Positions 34,414 through 44,044 are shown, numbered from the stretch's first letter. The stretch: 64,000 nt of DNA from Nitrospira sp. (GCA_005116745.1 SWDS01000002.1:491221-555220), one strand, 5' to 3'. Made by a program: numbers and translations. Notes: generated from the letters alone by a model not told the origin.

Positions 34414-36333
34414 ATGGGTAAAGTCATCGGTATCGATCTCGGGACCACCAATTCTTGTGTGGCGATTATGAGCGGCGGAGACCCCGTCGTGATCGCCAAC
34501 GCCGAAGGGAGCCGGACTACTCCTTCCGTCGTCGGCATCACCGATAAAACCGAACGGTTAGTTGGGCAAATTGCGAAACGGCAAGCCATCACCAATCCCG
34601 AGAACACCATTTACTCCGTGAAGCGCTTGATGGGACGCAAGTTCAAGAGTCGCGAAGTTCAAGAAGCCATGAAGCGGCTTCCGTACAAGGTGGTTGAGGC
34701 CGATAACGGTGATGCCCATGTAGAGTTGCGCGGTAAACGCTATAGCCCACCAGAAGTCTCCGCCATGATTCTGCAGAAAATGCGGCAGACGGCTGAAGAC
34801 TATCTCGGTGAAAAGGTCACTGAGGCCGTGGTGACCGTCCCTGCGTATTTTGACGATAGCCAGCGCCAGGCGACCAAAGATGCCGGCCAGATTGCCGGGC
34901 TGAATGTCCTGCGTATCATCAATGAGCCGACAGCGGCCTCCCTTGCCTACGGTCTGGACAAGAAGAAAGACGAGCGAATCGCCGTGTACGACTTGGGCGG
35001 CGGCACCTTTGACGTTTCCGTTCTTGAAATCGGTGAAGGCGTCTTCGAGGTGAAATCCACCAATGGCGACACGTACCTCGGCGGTGATGACTTTGATCTC
35101 CGCGTGATGGATTGGCTGGTCGACGAGTTCAAGAAAGACCAGGGCATTGATTTGCGGAAAGACCGGATGGCGCTCCAACGCCTGAAGGAATCGGCGGAAC
35201 GGGCCAAGATCGAGCTGTCTTCGTCTCAAGAAACGGAGATTAATCTGCCGTTCATCACCGCCGATGCCAGCGGCCCCAAGCATATGGTCACCAAGCTCAC
35301 ACGGGCCAAGCTGGAGCAGTTGGTCGATGATCTCATTCAGCGCACGATTGAACCCTGCCGCAAGGCCTTGTCCGATGCGAGCGTCACAGCCAAGGATATT
35401 CAAGAAATCGTCTTGGTCGGTGGTATGACCCGCATGCCCAAAGTGATTCAGGTCGTGAAGGAATTCTTTGGAAAAGAACCGCACCGTGGGGTGAATCCAG
35501 ACGAAGTCGTTGCCATCGGAGCCGGCGTTCAAGGTGGAGTTCTCAAGGGCGAAGTCAAAGACGTGCTGCTGCTCGATGTCACTCCATTATCGCTGGGCAT
35601 TGAGACGCTGGGTGGCGTCTTCACCAAGCTCATTGAGCGCAACACGACTGTTCCAACCAAAAAAAGCCAAGTGTTCTCGACGGCAGCGGATAGTCAAACA
35701 GCCGTCACGATCCGCGTGTTTCAAGGTGAACGGGACATGGCCAATGACAACAAACTGCTTGGGCAGTTCGACTTGGTCGGTATTCCTCCAGCGCCGCGGG
35801 GCATGCCGCAGATTGAAGTGACGTTCGATATTGATGCCAACGGCATTGTGCATGTGTCGGCAAAAGATCTCGCCACACAGAAAGAACAATCCATCAAGAT
35901 CACGGCGTCCAGCGGGTTGAGTAAGGAAGAAGTCGAGAAGTTCGTTCGGGATGCGCAGTCGCATACGGAAGACGATAAGAAACGCCGCAAGCTGGCGGAA
36001 GCCAAGAACCAGGCGGATAATCTCGTCTATCAAACCGAAAAAAATATCACGGAATACGGGGACAAAGTCTCCGACGAGGAAAAAACAAAAATCCAGGATG
36101 CCGTCGCCGCCGTCAAAAAGGCACTCGAAGGCACCGATGCCGAGGCGATTGAATCGGCGACGCAGACACTTATGACGGCGTCGCACAAGCTTGCCGAAGA
36201 GATGTACAAGAAAGCCGCCGCATCTCCTGGCCCGCAACCAGATGCCTCGTCTTCCGGCAGCGCTGGTGAGACCAAGACCGACGAGAAAGTTGTGGACGCA
36301 GAGTTTGAAGAAGTAGACAAAGACAAGAAATAG
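34414..36333 (+). CDS. dnaK: Chaperone DnaK (Hsp70)
   Basis: A 639-residue ATP-driven chaperone. It begins [20 protein letters not shown], with the ATP-site motifs [17 protein letters not shown] near 140, [15 protein letters not shown] near 190 and [13 protein letters not shown] near 333. The substrate-binding domain starts about 385 ([17 protein letters not shown]). The lid ends in an acidic tail with [12 protein letters not shown], the usual C-terminus that helps substrate binding. GAAGGAG precedes the start at about 10 bases. Forty-one bases after grpE. A terminator-like hairpin stands after its stop, before dnaJ. Confidence 0.98.
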   Translation: MGKVIGIDLGTTNSCVAIMSGGDPVVIANAEGSRTTPSVVGITDKTERLVGQIAKRQAITNPENTIYSVKRLMGRKFKSREVQEAMKRLPYKVVEADNGDAHVELRGKRYSPPEVSAMILQKMRQTAEDYLGEKVTEAVVTVPAYFDDSQRQATKDAGQIAGLNVLRIINEPTAASLAYGLDKKKDERIAVYDLGGGTFDVSVLEIGEGVFEVKSTNGDTYLGGDDFDLRVMDWLVDEFKKDQGIDLRKDRMALQRLKESAERAKIELSSSQETEINLPFITADASGPKHMVTKLTRAKLEQLVDDLIQRTIEPCRKALSDASVTAKDIQEIVLVGGMTRMPKVIQVVKEFFGKEPHRGVNPDEVVAIGAGVQGGVLKGEVKDVLLLDVTPLSLGIETLGGVFTKLIERNTTVPTKKSQVFSTAADSQTAVTIRVFQGERDMANDNKLLGQFDLVGIPPAPRGMPQIEVTFDIDANGIVHVSAKDLATQKEQSIKITASSGLSKEEVEKFVRDAQSHTEDDKKRRKLAEAKNQADNLVYQTEKNITEYGDKVSDEEKTKIQDAVAAVKKALEGTDAEAIESATQTLMTASHKLAEEMYKKAAASPGPQPDASSSGSAGETKTDEKVVDAEFEEVDKDKK

Positions 36334-36356
36334 CATAGAATAGCGCTTCAGACAAC

Positions 36357-36385
36357 CTGAGTTCCCGACACCATCGGGATCTCAG
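36357..36385 (+). terminator. Hairpin with T-rich tail between dnaK and dnaJ
   Basis: ctgagttcccga pairs with tcgggatctcag (one t-t mismatch inside) around a 5-base loop, and is followed by ctattttcttattt. It looks like a rho-independent terminator or attenuator. It lies 24 bases after the dnaK stop and 24 bases before the dnaJ start, so it would reduce dnaJ relative to dnaK. Confidence 0.65.
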
Positions 36386-36408
36386 CTATTTTCTTATTTC
36401 AATTCGCA

Positions 36409-37542
36409 ATGGCGGCTGTGTCAAAACGCGATTACTACGAAACTCTCGGCGTCGATAGAAGTGTAACCGACGACGATCTCAAAAAAGCTTATCGCAAGCT
36501 CGCGCGCCAGCACCATCCAGACCTCCATATCGGCGACCAGCAGAAAAAAACAGCCGAAGAGAAGTTTAAAGAAATCAACGAAGCCTATGAAACGCTGAGC
36601 GATCAGGACAAGCGGAAACGCTACGACACGTTCGGTCATGCTGGGGCACAACAGGGTGGGCCTGGTTTTGATGGGTTTGATTTCAACCGTGGCGGATTCG
36701 GAGAGGTGTTCAACGATATCTTCGAGGATTTTTTTGGCCAAGCCCGAGGAGGCGGGGCACCTCGCGCCGAACGTGGCAACGATCTCCAGTACAACCTCGA
36801 GGTTGAGTTCGAAGAGGCTGTGTACGGGAAAGAGGCCAAGCTCAAAATCCCACGTTGGGAAATCTGCGTCGACTGCAAAGGAACGGGTGCCAAGTCAGCG
36901 GCGTCCATCAAGACATGCGCCAGCTGCAAAGGTGCTGGTCAAATTCGATTTCAGCAAGGGTTCTTCAGCGTCAGCCGTCCATGCGGGCAATGTGAAGGCG
37001 CCGGTCACTTTGTCACAGAACCCTGCTCGACCTGCCAGGGACGTCAACGGGTTTACAAAGAACGCACTATCGCCGTCCATATTCCAGCCGGTATTGAGAC
37101 CGGCATGCGACTTCGTCTTTCCAATGAAGGAGAGCATGGCCCCAATGGTGGCCATCCCGGCGACCTTTACGTGGCCGTTACTGTCAGACCGCATAAAATT
37201 TTTCATCGCAAGGGGCTCGATATCGCTTGTGATGTGCCGGTCAATCTCGTTACGGCCACGCTCGGCGGAAAAGTGGAAGTCCCGACTCTCACGGGGGCAA
37301 CCGTCATCAAGGTGCCGCCAGGCACACAACATGACAAGGTGCTTCGGATTAAAGGGATAGGGGTTCCAAGCCTGAAGGGTGGATCGACAGGCGATCAGGT
37401 CTATACGATCAAAGTTCAAATCCCTACCAAATTAACGGCCCGACAGAAAGAACTTCTGATGGAGTATGCGAAAGAAAGTGGTATGACGATGGAAGCCAAC
37501 GGCGACGGCTTCTTCGATAAGATGAAAACCTTCTTCGAGTAG
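36409..37542 (+). CDS. dnaJ: Chaperone DnaJ (Hsp40)
   Basis: A 377-residue type I J-protein that delivers substrate to DnaK and stimulates its ATPase. The J domain has RDYYETLGVDRS, with the HPD triad in ARQHHPDLH near residue 42. A Gly/Phe-rich linker with FNRGGFGEVFND follows; four CxxCxGxG-type zinc motifs run about 143-215 (CVDCKGTGAK, CASCKGAGQI, CGQCEGAGHF, CSTCQGRQRV), and two C-terminal beta domains end with a helical tail. The last motif lacks the usual second G (CQGRQR), a small departure. Same strand as dnaK; the terminator-like hairpin sits between. Confidence 0.97.
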   Translation: MAAVSKRDYYETLGVDRSVTDDDLKKAYRKLARQHHPDLHIGDQQKKTAEEKFKEINEAYETLSDQDKRKRYDTFGHAGAQQGGPGFDGFDFNRGGFGEVFNDIFEDFFGQARGGGAPRAERGNDLQYNLEVEFEEAVYGKEAKLKIPRWEICVDCKGTGAKSAASIKTCASCKGAGQIRFQQGFFSVSRPCGQCEGAGHFVTEPCSTCQGRQRVYKERTIAVHIPAGIETGMRLRLSNEGEHGPNGGHPGDLYVAVTVRPHKIFHRKGLDIACDVPVNLVTATLGGKVEVPTLTGATVIKVPPGTQHDKVLRIKGIGVPSLKGGSTGDQVYTIKVQIPTKLTARQKELLMEYAKESGMTMEANGDGFFDKMKTFFE

Positions 37543-37581
37543 TCTCCCCTACCCATCCGGGTTAATCTCCCTGAGTCACTC

Positions 37582-38325
37582 ATGCCTGTGTTGTTTGTTT
37601 CCCCTGAGTGCATCGATCAGCAGACCATCGTGATCACGGGCGATGTGCTCGTGCATCTCCGAGACAGTTTGCGCATCACAATTGGCGAGACTCTGTGGCT
37701 CAACAGTGGACAGGGCGCCAAGTTTCACGTTGAAATCACTGATGTGTCCAAACGAGCGGTCGCTGCACGTATTCTCGAAACGATCCAGGAACCACCGCGC
37801 CAGACACCTTGTCTGATCCTCGGGCAATCACTGCTCAAGGGGGAGAAGATGGACTGGGTAATTCAGAAGGCGACGGAACTTGGCGTGAGCGAGATCGTGC
37901 CGATTGAAAGCCAGCACAGTGTGGTACAACTGAAAGCCGATCGCGTGGATCACCAGCTCGCCCGTTGGCAACGAATCGCCTTAGAAGCCGCCCAGCAATC
38001 CGAACAGTGGCGTATCCCCACCATTGCTAAGCCACAATCTCTCTCAGTCCTTCTGACCAGCGTGGCGACCGGCATGCTCACACTCATGCTTGTTGAGCGG
38101 CGGGACGGGAAGAGTTTGCAAACGGTCAATCTACCGCAAGATGCGACCGGCTCCATACTGATCTTGATCGGACCGGAGGGTGGCTGGAGCAAAGAAGAGG
38201 TGGTGGAGATCGCTGCTCAAGCGGGAGTTCAACCTATTACCCTTGGTCAGCATATTCTCCGAGCAGAAACAGCCGCCATCGCTAGCATCAGTATTCTTCA
38301 ATCGCGCCTCGCGGAACGAGGGTAA
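37582..38325 (+). CDS. rsmE: 16S rRNA (uracil(1498)-N(3))-methyltransferase
   Basis: A 247-residue SPOUT methyltransferase that methylates U1498 of 16S rRNA. The small N-terminal beta domain is followed by KMDWVIQKATELGVSEIVPI near 90 and the knot motifs LILIGPEGGWSKEEV near 192 and TLGQHILRAETAAIASISIL near 225. All residues expected for SAM binding are present. It follows dnaJ by about 39 bases; rsmE next to dnaJ is a common arrangement in bacteria. Confidence 0.95.
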   Translation: MPVLFVSPECIDQQTIVITGDVLVHLRDSLRITIGETLWLNSGQGAKFHVEITDVSKRAVAARILETIQEPPRQTPCLILGQSLLKGEKMDWVIQKATELGVSEIVPIESQHSVVQLKADRVDHQLARWQRIALEAAQQSEQWRIPTIAKPQSLSVLLTSVATGMLTLMLVERRDGKSLQTVNLPQDATGSILILIGPEGGWSKEEVVEIAAQAGVQPITLGQHILRAETAAIASISILQSRLAERG

Positions 38326-38476
38326 AGCAGTATCCACATCTTTCCCCTCTGAGCCACCGACATCCTTTGACGGTACGATGCTCAGACTCGTTCCCAAGCC
38401 CATTTCAGACAAATTTATGATTGACAGAAGCGAGCACAACCAGCAATCCTGCTTCCTCACAGCCTCATGAGGAATT

Positions 38477-38824
38477 ATGGAGATTATTATTGTTCGAACG
38501 AGCGTGACCAAAGCTGTCCTGAATACAATGGCCGAACAGCAGTTCGGCGACATGGTTAAGGCTGTTGTGGACATAGACCAGAGCATTATGGCGATCGGCG
38601 GTGAATTACACTCCGACGAGGAAGCTCTGTTATTAGAAGAGGGCTCGCTCCAGAAAAATCTGTGGGGCATCAATCTCTACCCGGAACGTCCAGCTTCAGA
38701 ATGGATTGAGTTCGACTCGATGATCAATGTGCGCCCATCCGGGGGAAACCGATCCAGGTTTGTTGAGCGCCCAGAGATTCGCGAGGCCGTAACAGCTATC
38801 GTTAACCGATTGGTGCAGGGCTAA
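38477..38824 (+). CDS. DUF5674 family protein
   Basis: A 115-residue soluble protein of unknown function, recognised by MEIIIVRTSVTKAVLNTMAE at the start, MVKAVVDIDQSIMAIGGELHSDEEALLLEEGS in the middle (the acidic core of the family) and the DSMINVRPSGGNRSRFV tail. GGAATT-ATG leaves a modest ribosome site. The next ORF begins five bases after its stop; pairs like this often behave as two-gene modules on variable regions. A toxin-antitoxin role has been suggested for such pairs but I cannot support it from sequence. Confidence 0.8.
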   Translation: MEIIIVRTSVTKAVLNTMAEQQFGDMVKAVVDIDQSIMAIGGELHSDEEALLLEEGSLQKNLWGINLYPERPASEWIEFDSMINVRPSGGNRSRFVERPEIREAVTAIVNRLVQG

Positions 38825-38828
38825 GAGC

Positions 38829-39158
38829 GTGCCACCTATTCACAAACAATTAGCTTCTGGACGATGGCACTCCCTTTCCCTCGTTGAGCAACTGGCCAAC
38901 GTTGGCAGTGACGTGGCGCGCGCAGCCCGCTGGTATGGGAAGGACCCGCAGCGTTGCGAACAGGCTTTCGAGCGCGCCCTGGAACTCTTAGATCTTACGA
39001 TTGGAGACGATCGGTGGAAAGGGCGACGGAAAGAACTAACCCGCGCGCGCGAACTCTTGTGCGACGCCATGTTGGGTGGGACAACCTACGGCAGTGACTT
39101 GGCCTCGCTCGATCGTTATTTCTTCCACTTCGCCATGGCTGCCAGAGTTGGACGATGA
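38829..39158 (+). CDS. Hypothetical protein paired with the DUF5674 gene
   Basis: A 109-residue basic, helical protein without a recognisable domain. It starts with GTG at 38829, five bases after the upstream stop, so the two genes are almost surely translated together. A long central helix carries many arginines and lysines. Two conserved-looking clusters are WYGKDPQRCEQAFERALELL and DLASLDRYFFHFAMAARV. The gene ends just as decayed transposase sequence begins. No function is proposed. Confidence 0.65.
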   Translation: MPPIHKQLASGRWHSLSLVEQLANVGSDVARAARWYGKDPQRCEQAFERALELLDLTIGDDRWKGRRKELTRARELLCDAMLGGTTYGSDLASLDRYFFHFAMAARVGR

Positions 39159-39185
39159 GCAGTGCATGCATGACCAGGGAATGCT

Positions 39186-39304
39186 GTGCCCGAAGGGACC
39201 GACTTGTCGGGCTACACGCAGCGCGAGCTGAATGCCATCGCCTGAACACAGGCCTGAGAGAATGCCTCGACTTTGCCCAGCCCCTTGAAGTCTACACGCA
39301 ACAG
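39186..39304 (+). mobile_element. IS30-like transposase C-terminal remnant
   Basis: One frame reads VPEGTDLSGYTQRELNAIA before a stop, and after a shift of frame the same strand reads LNTGLRECLDFAQPLEVYTQ. Together they match the C-terminal catalytic end of IS30-family transposases (a PKGTDLS..., NAIAW-LNTRPR and F-P-EV pattern). A deletion of about seven bases between them explains the frameshift. The rest of the element and its terminal repeats are missing, so this is a fossil. Confidence 0.6.
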
Positions 39305-39340
39305 ACCATCATTCACCCGTTGCACTTGGGACTTGAAACC

Positions 39341-39463
39341 GCCCATGATATTTTGAGTTTCAGCATAACGCCCGTGCCGCTTCCGGGGGCGCTGCTCTTG
39401 TTTGGTGCGGGGCTCACGGGTCTGGCAGCATTCGGCCGTCTAAGAGGTCGCATAAAGGCATAG
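39341..39463 (+). pseudogene. PEP-CTERM-like sorting tail without its protein
   Basis: The last 40 codons of this frame read ITPVPLPGALLLFGAGLTGL and end with AAFGRLRGRIKA: a VPLP motif, a hydrophobic span and a basic end, the plan of PEP-CTERM surface-sorting signals. The frame upstream is IS30 remnant in origin, not a secreted protein. It therefore looks like the 3' end of a PEP-CTERM gene that was cut by the insertion element. A terminator follows directly. Confidence 0.6.
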
Positions 39464-39489
39464 CCTATTTCCTTCAGATACTGATTGCT

Positions 39490-39530
39490 CAAGGCCTTCG
39501 GCCTCATCCGCCGAGGGCCTTGTTGTTTTC
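39490..39530 (+). terminator. Rho-independent terminator
   Basis: caaggccttcggc (39490-39502) pairs with gccgagggccttg (39510-39522), 13 bases with one G-T pair, loop of 7, followed by ttgttttc. A strong terminator, 27 bases after the PEP-CTERM-like tail, so the lost gene was once transcribed toward it. Confidence 0.8.
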
Positions 39531-40230
39531 TCTCCGCATGCAGAATCATACGAGTGCTACCCGGTTATACTCGCGCGTGCATGAAGTCCCTGGTTTCTGG
39601 TTGGTTCAGGACGGCAGCGATAATGGTGTGCGGACCATATTGGGTGTATGGAAGATAGATGGCCAAGCAGGTCATTGATGTCGAAGGGAGGTGGTCCGCA
39701 CGGTCTCACATGATATCGGGAATCTTTTCGTGACAACTTTCCTCCGATTCCCGCACACATTCTCCATGCCATGCCGCCTGCGTCTTATTACTGGAGACCT
39801 CGCCTACCATGTCCGAAATCGCAGCATCAGATGCCTCCCCTTTTTTTGAGATTTGGGCTGCAACTGTGAAAAAGTCCTGATCGAAGCCCTTACCCATTTT
39901 CGTATTCACATCGCCGCCTATCGTTTCCTATAGGATAAGAACCTTGTGACGCTAACACATGTAAGTACAGAGTTATGATGCTGGTCCCCGCGTTCACACT
40001 CCGTTCTTGAAAGCCTGGTTGACTAAGCCGCAGAGTTCAGTGTCTGTGCCCTTCATCAAGTATCGGGCTGTTGATTTTGGAGCGATTAGTCAGTGATGAT
40101 GAATCGAACAGGTGCTTGCACGGGATAGGCTGGCGGACAGCTGTGAGGCTTGTGCCATCGACGGGAGCGAGCGTGGGGACGCTGCATTCGATCCGGGGTC
40201 TGGCTGGTTGCTAGAGAGGTGGACATTCGC
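39531..40230. other. Mostly non-coding stretch
   Basis: About 700 bases between the terminator and TerC. I see no gene with family-like content except the weak 67-codon candidate below. No repeat or RNA gene was recognised. It probably holds the TerC promoter at its right end. Confidence 0.45.
39706..39909 (-). CDS. Candidate 67-aa hypothetical protein
   Basis: A GTG-started frame of 67 residues, soluble, with a charged helical middle (FFTVAAQISKKGEASDAAIS) and two cysteines in the tail. An AGGCGG sequence lies about five bases before the start. No family is recognised. The composition is protein-like, but the non-coding surroundings and rare start make it uncertain. Confidence 0.3.
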   Translation of the reverse strand: MNTKMGKGFDQDFFTVAAQISKKGEASDAAISDMVGEVSSNKTQAAWHGECVRESEESCHEKIPDIM

Positions 40231-41004
40231 ATGTTCGATTGGGTGACTCAATCAGAGATGTGGATCGCGCTGGGCACGCTGACGGCTCTCGAAATTGTCC
40301 TCGGGATCGACAATATCATCTTTATCTCCGTCCTCGTGAGCCGGCTCCCTCAGCACCAGCGAAACCTAGCACGCCGTGTTGGGCTAGGCCTGGCGATGAT
40401 CGCACGACTGGGATTGTTATTCTCGATTTCGCTTGTGATGGAGCTGACGGCTCCCTTATTCACGATACTGAGTCAAGCAATCTCGGGGCGAGATCTGATT
40501 CTCATCATTGGTGGACTCTTTCTCCTCGCCAAAGCCACCCACGAAATTCACGAAAGCGTAGAGGGCGAGGATGAGCAAGCAGCCTCGTCGGTTCCAGCCA
40601 ATTTCGGAATGATGTTATTGCAAATCACTGTGCTCGATCTCGTCTTCTCGTTAGATTCTGTCATCACGGCCGTCGGTCTCGTGGATGACGTCTCCGTCAT
40701 GGCGACGGCGATTATCATAGCCGTGCTTGTCATGTTGTTTGCAGCCCGTTCAATCGGTGAATTCGTCGATGCCCATCCAACGATCAAGATACTCGCGCTA
40801 TCTTTCTTGATCCTTGTCGGAGTGACTCTGATGGTGGAAGGGTTCGATGTCCACGTTCCGAAGGGGTATATTTACTTCGCGATGGCCTTCTCAGTTGCCG
40901 TCGAGATGATCAACCTGCGAATCCGCGCGCGCACTAACCCACCCCGTAAACTGCACAACCGTTACGCGAGCGGCAAGACAGAAGGTCCAGCCCAAGACCA
41001 CTGA
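40231..41004 (+). CDS. TerC family integral membrane protein
   Basis: A 257-residue protein with about seven spans. It has the TerC signature EIVLGIDNIIFISVLVSRLP near residue 20 and the matching LDLVFSLDSVITAVGLVDD near 137, whose acidic residues in the membrane are thought to bind a metal ion. The family is linked to manganese or other metal export and to tellurium resistance; substrate here is unknown. The ATG at 40231 is preceded by GAGAGGTGGA. A longer frame from 40150 has no support. Confidence 0.9.
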   Translation: MFDWVTQSEMWIALGTLTALEIVLGIDNIIFISVLVSRLPQHQRNLARRVGLGLAMIARLGLLFSISLVMELTAPLFTILSQAISGRDLILIIGGLFLLAKATHEIHESVEGEDEQAASSVPANFGMMLLQITVLDLVFSLDSVITAVGLVDDVSVMATAIIIAVLVMLFAARSIGEFVDAHPTIKILALSFLILVGVTLMVEGFDVHVPKGYIYFAMAFSVAVEMINLRIRARTNPPRKLHNRYASGKTEGPAQDH

Positions 41005-41069
41005 CATCGACCTCACGGCAGCCATACAAGCCGATCATCTTGCTCCTTGGAGATGGTGTAAACAGATGG

Positions 41070-42530
41070 TCAGGCAGACTGAGCTGGGTGTCTAGGAGAA
41101 GGTCGTGATGATAGAGGTGCTGCCAATTGTTCGAGCGACTGCCCTTCCGCATTGATTCCCAACCATAACTCAATTGCCGCTCCGAGCAGCATCATGCCTC
41201 CGCCCAAGAGATAGCCGTAGAAGACACTGGTGATCGACGTTTCGATGAGCCTCCCATAGAGCCAGGGTGCTGCCACGCCAGCTCCTTGTGCCACGATGAA
41301 GAAAAATGCGATGGCCATGGCACGGATCTCCATCGGAAATATTTCGCTCACCGTCAAATAAGCGGCACTGGCCCCGGCCGATGCAAAAAAGAAGATCAGC
41401 GACCAAAGCATCATATGCTGAGTGAGCGTCAAGGCACCTATCCAAAACAGATAGCCCGCAAGGCACAAGAGGAGACCAGCTAGGCCGTAGGTGAGGCTGA
41501 TCATGGGTTTGCGGCCGACCGTGTCAAATAATCGCCCTAAGAGGAGTGGTCCTAAGAAGTTACCCAGTGCAAACGGAAGAATATAGAGACCGATGGTGGC
41601 ACTTGGTACGGCATAGTATGTCGTCAGCAGCAAGGGATAGGTGAACGACACTGCGTTATACATGAACGATTGTGTGACCATGAGTCCGATGCCCAACACC
41701 GTCCGCCGTGGATATGATTGGAAGAGTTCTCGGGCAACAGTCACGATTGTCGCGTGTGGTCGAGGATGTATCGTGATCGTCCCATGGGGCTCCGTCAGCG
41801 ACGTTCCTTGGTCCTGCTCCACCTCTCGTTCAATCTGCGACACAATGGCTTCCGCATCAGGAACCCGGCCATGGGTCATGAGCCAACGTGGGCTTTCGGG
41901 AATCACACGCCGAACGATGATGATCGCCACTCCCAGCACGGCACCGAACACAAAGCACAGCCGCCAGCCGATAGATTCAGGAAAGATGGCCGGATTCAGT
42001 AACAGCAACGTCAACAGAGCGCCAGCCGCCGACCCAAGCCACCAGGTTCCGTTGATGGCGAGATCGGTATGCCCACGGCTTCGAGCGGGAATTAATTCAT
42101 CGATGGCAGAGTTAATAGCGGCGTATTCGCCTCCGATACCGGCCCCGGTCAAGAACCGGAAGAACATGAAGCTCATCAGGTCCCACGAAAATGCTGTCAG
42201 CACCGTCGCCGCAAGATACAGTGCTAAGGTGATCATGAACCATTTCTTTCGTCCCTGCTGGTCGGTGAGGTAGGAAAAGACGAGCGCGCCGACAACCGAC
42301 CCGGCTAAATACGCGGACGCCGTCAGTCCGACTTCTGATTGAGTGAGGTGTAAGGTGTCTGGGTGAGTGAGCATCGGGCCGAGTGAGGCCACGATGGAGA
42401 CTTCAAGCCCATCGAGCAACCAGGTGATTCCCAGCGCCCCGACGATCCGCCAGTGCCAGCGGGCCCAGGGCAACCGATCCATGCGTTGTGGAATATTGGT
42501 GGTGATCGAGATGCCGGACTCGGCAGGCAT
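41070..42530 (-). CDS. MFS transporter, sugar/metabolite:H+ symporter type
   Basis: A 486-residue transporter with 12 spans. The first span is followed by WLLDGLEVSIVAS, with the charged loop DQQGRKKW near 92; the second half has a GRLFDTVGRKPM loop near 320, the two MFS signatures. ESPRWLMTHGR near 215 is the sugar-porter-like PESPRWL motif. The substrate may be an aromatic acid or sugar, unknown. It is 48 bases from the zwf 3' end on the same strand, so it could be read through from zwf. No phosphotransferase or catabolic partner is near. Confidence 0.88.
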   Translation of the reverse strand: MPAESGISITTNIPQRMDRLPWARWHWRIVGALGITWLLDGLEVSIVASLGPMLTHPDTLHLTQSEVGLTASAYLAGSVVGALVFSYLTDQQGRKKWFMITLALYLAATVLTAFSWDLMSFMFFRFLTGAGIGGEYAAINSAIDELIPARSRGHTDLAINGTWWLGSAAGALLTLLLLNPAIFPESIGWRLCFVFGAVLGVAIIIVRRVIPESPRWLMTHGRVPDAEAIVSQIEREVEQDQGTSLTEPHGTITIHPRPHATIVTVARELFQSYPRRTVLGIGLMVTQSFMYNAVSFTYPLLLTTYYAVPSATIGLYILPFALGNFLGPLLLGRLFDTVGRKPMISLTYGLAGLLLCLAGYLFWIGALTLTQHMMLWSLIFFFASAGASAAYLTVSEIFPMEIRAMAIAFFFIVAQGAGVAAPWLYGRLIETSITSVFYGYLLGGGMMLLGAAIELWLGINAEGQSLEQLAAPLSSRPSPRHPAQSA

Positions 42531-42577
42531 TCACCCTCGTAGTAGAACGACGTGGTAGAAGACGCGTGCGGGAATCC

Positions 42578-44044
42578 CTACCATCCCAATTGCCAGCTCA
42601 GACCGTTCTGTTCCACAAGCGTGTCGGCTTCCTGTGGACCCCACGATCCAGCTGTGTAGATATGCACCGGTCGGGGGCTGAGCAAGAGCGGGTCGTAGAG
42701 TCGCCAAGCGGTTTCCGTAAAGTCTGCGGTCACGAACAACGTTTGATCGCCGATCATGACGTCGCGCAACAGTGTTTCATAGGCTTCCGGCAGTTCGCCG
42801 CCGAAGGCTTGGCCATAGTCGAACCTCAATGCGCGATCGGAAAATGTGAAGGGCCGCCCGGGTGATTTTACGGAGAAGCAGAGAGAAAATCCTTCACTCG
42901 GCTGCAGCATGATCAGCAACTTGTTGGGATTGAGGCTGCCTGGTTCTAATGATCGAAAGACTTGAATGGGTGCCGAGCGGAAAGTAACGGCCACCTGGGT
43001 AATCTTGCGCGGAAGCCGTCTCCCGGTTCTCAGGTAAAACGGCACGCCTCTCCAGCGCCAGTTGTGAATCTCCAACTTCAACGCCACGTAGGTTTCAGTC
43101 TTGGAGTCTGGCGGTACACCTCGTTCTTCCAGATAGCCGGGAATTCGCTGGCCGGCGATGTCCCATGCGGCATATTGGCCGAAGATCACGTCCTGAGGGC
43201 GAATGGGTGAAATCGAACGCAATACTTTTAGTTTTTCCGCTTGAATCTCGGACGCTTCGAAGGAAGTCGGCACTTCCATGCCGACGACGGTCAGCAATTG
43301 CGTCAAGTGGTTCTGGACCATGTCGCGTAAGGCGCCGGCCCCCTGGTAATAGGCCCCTCGGTGTTCGACACCGAGGTCTTCCGCAACCGTGATTTCGACG
43401 CTCTCGACCGTATTGCGATTCCAGAGCGATTCAAAAATGGGGTTTGCAAAGCGAAAGGCCAACAGGTTTTGTACAGTCTCTTTGCCCAGATAATGATCGA
43501 TGCGATAGATCTGAGACTCCTCAAGATAGCGATGTAAGCGGGTATTGAGCGCGCGCGCCGAGTGAAAGTCATGACCGAACGGCTTTTCAAAGACCACTCG
43601 CACCCACCCATGGCTCTTGAGCAATCCAGCTTGATCGAGCAGCTCCAGGGTTTCAGGGACAATCGTCGGCGGAAGCGCCAGATAGAAAATTCGGTTTTGA
43701 GGCAGATTCCTCGCCACTTCAAACTGAGCGATATATTTGGCGAGCGCTTCGTAGTCCGCCAACTTGCCTTCGCGTAGAGGTTGATAATACACATGATCGT
43801 CACACCATTGACGGAGGTCGCTCGTATGACGCGACCCAGAACTTCCCAGGCCCTCGTACGCCCATAACCGGAAGGCTTCTTGACTGAGCTCCGGCAACGC
43901 AGCGCCGACAATGAGCGTGTTCTGCTTCTCCAGCTCGCCGTAGGTGCGCAAGTGAAAGAGTGCGGGCAGGAGTTTGCGCCGGGTCAGATCACCGGTCGCT
44001 CCGAGAATAATAAAGAGATGCGGCTCAACGCTTCGTTCTTTCAT
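42578..44044 (-). CDS. zwf: Glucose-6-phosphate 1-dehydrogenase
   Basis: A 488-residue enzyme that oxidises glucose 6-phosphate to 6-phosphogluconolactone with NADP, the first step of the oxidative pentose phosphate pathway. The dinucleotide site FIILGATGDLTRRKLLPALF is at the start and the active-site RIDHYLGKETVQNL near 178 includes the catalytic histidine region. I choose the ATG at 44044, which follows CAGGAAA; the longer frame from 44242 reads non-homologous residues over the neighbouring gene. Six-phosphogluconate enzymes are not in this window. Confidence 0.95.
   Translation of the reverse strand: MKERSVEPHLFIILGATGDLTRRKLLPALFHLRTYGELEKQNTLIVGAALPELSQEAFRLWAYEGLGSSGSRHTSDLRQWCDDHVYYQPLREGKLADYEALAKYIAQFEVARNLPQNRIFYLALPPTIVPETLELLDQAGLLKSHGWVRVVFEKPFGHDFHSARALNTRLHRYLEESQIYRIDHYLGKETVQNLLAFRFANPIFESLWNRNTVESVEITVAEDLGVEHRGAYYQGAGALRDMVQNHLTQLLTVVGMEVPTSFEASEIQAEKLKVLRSISPIRPQDVIFGQYAAWDIAGQRIPGYLEERGVPPDSKTETYVALKLEIHNWRWRGVPFYLRTGRRLPRKITQVAVTFRSAPIQVFRSLEPGSLNPNKLLIMLQPSEGFSLCFSVKSPGRPFTFSDRALRFDYGQAFGGELPEAYETLLRDVMIGDQTLFVTADFTETAWRLYDPLLLSPRPVHIYTAGSWGPQEADTLVEQNGLSWQLGW

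Noticed and set aside
39155..39463. A single 102-aa gene
   Set aside because: The frame is a chance fusion of an IS30 fossil with a PEP-CTERM-like tail; the two parts have different origins and the join carries a frameshift.
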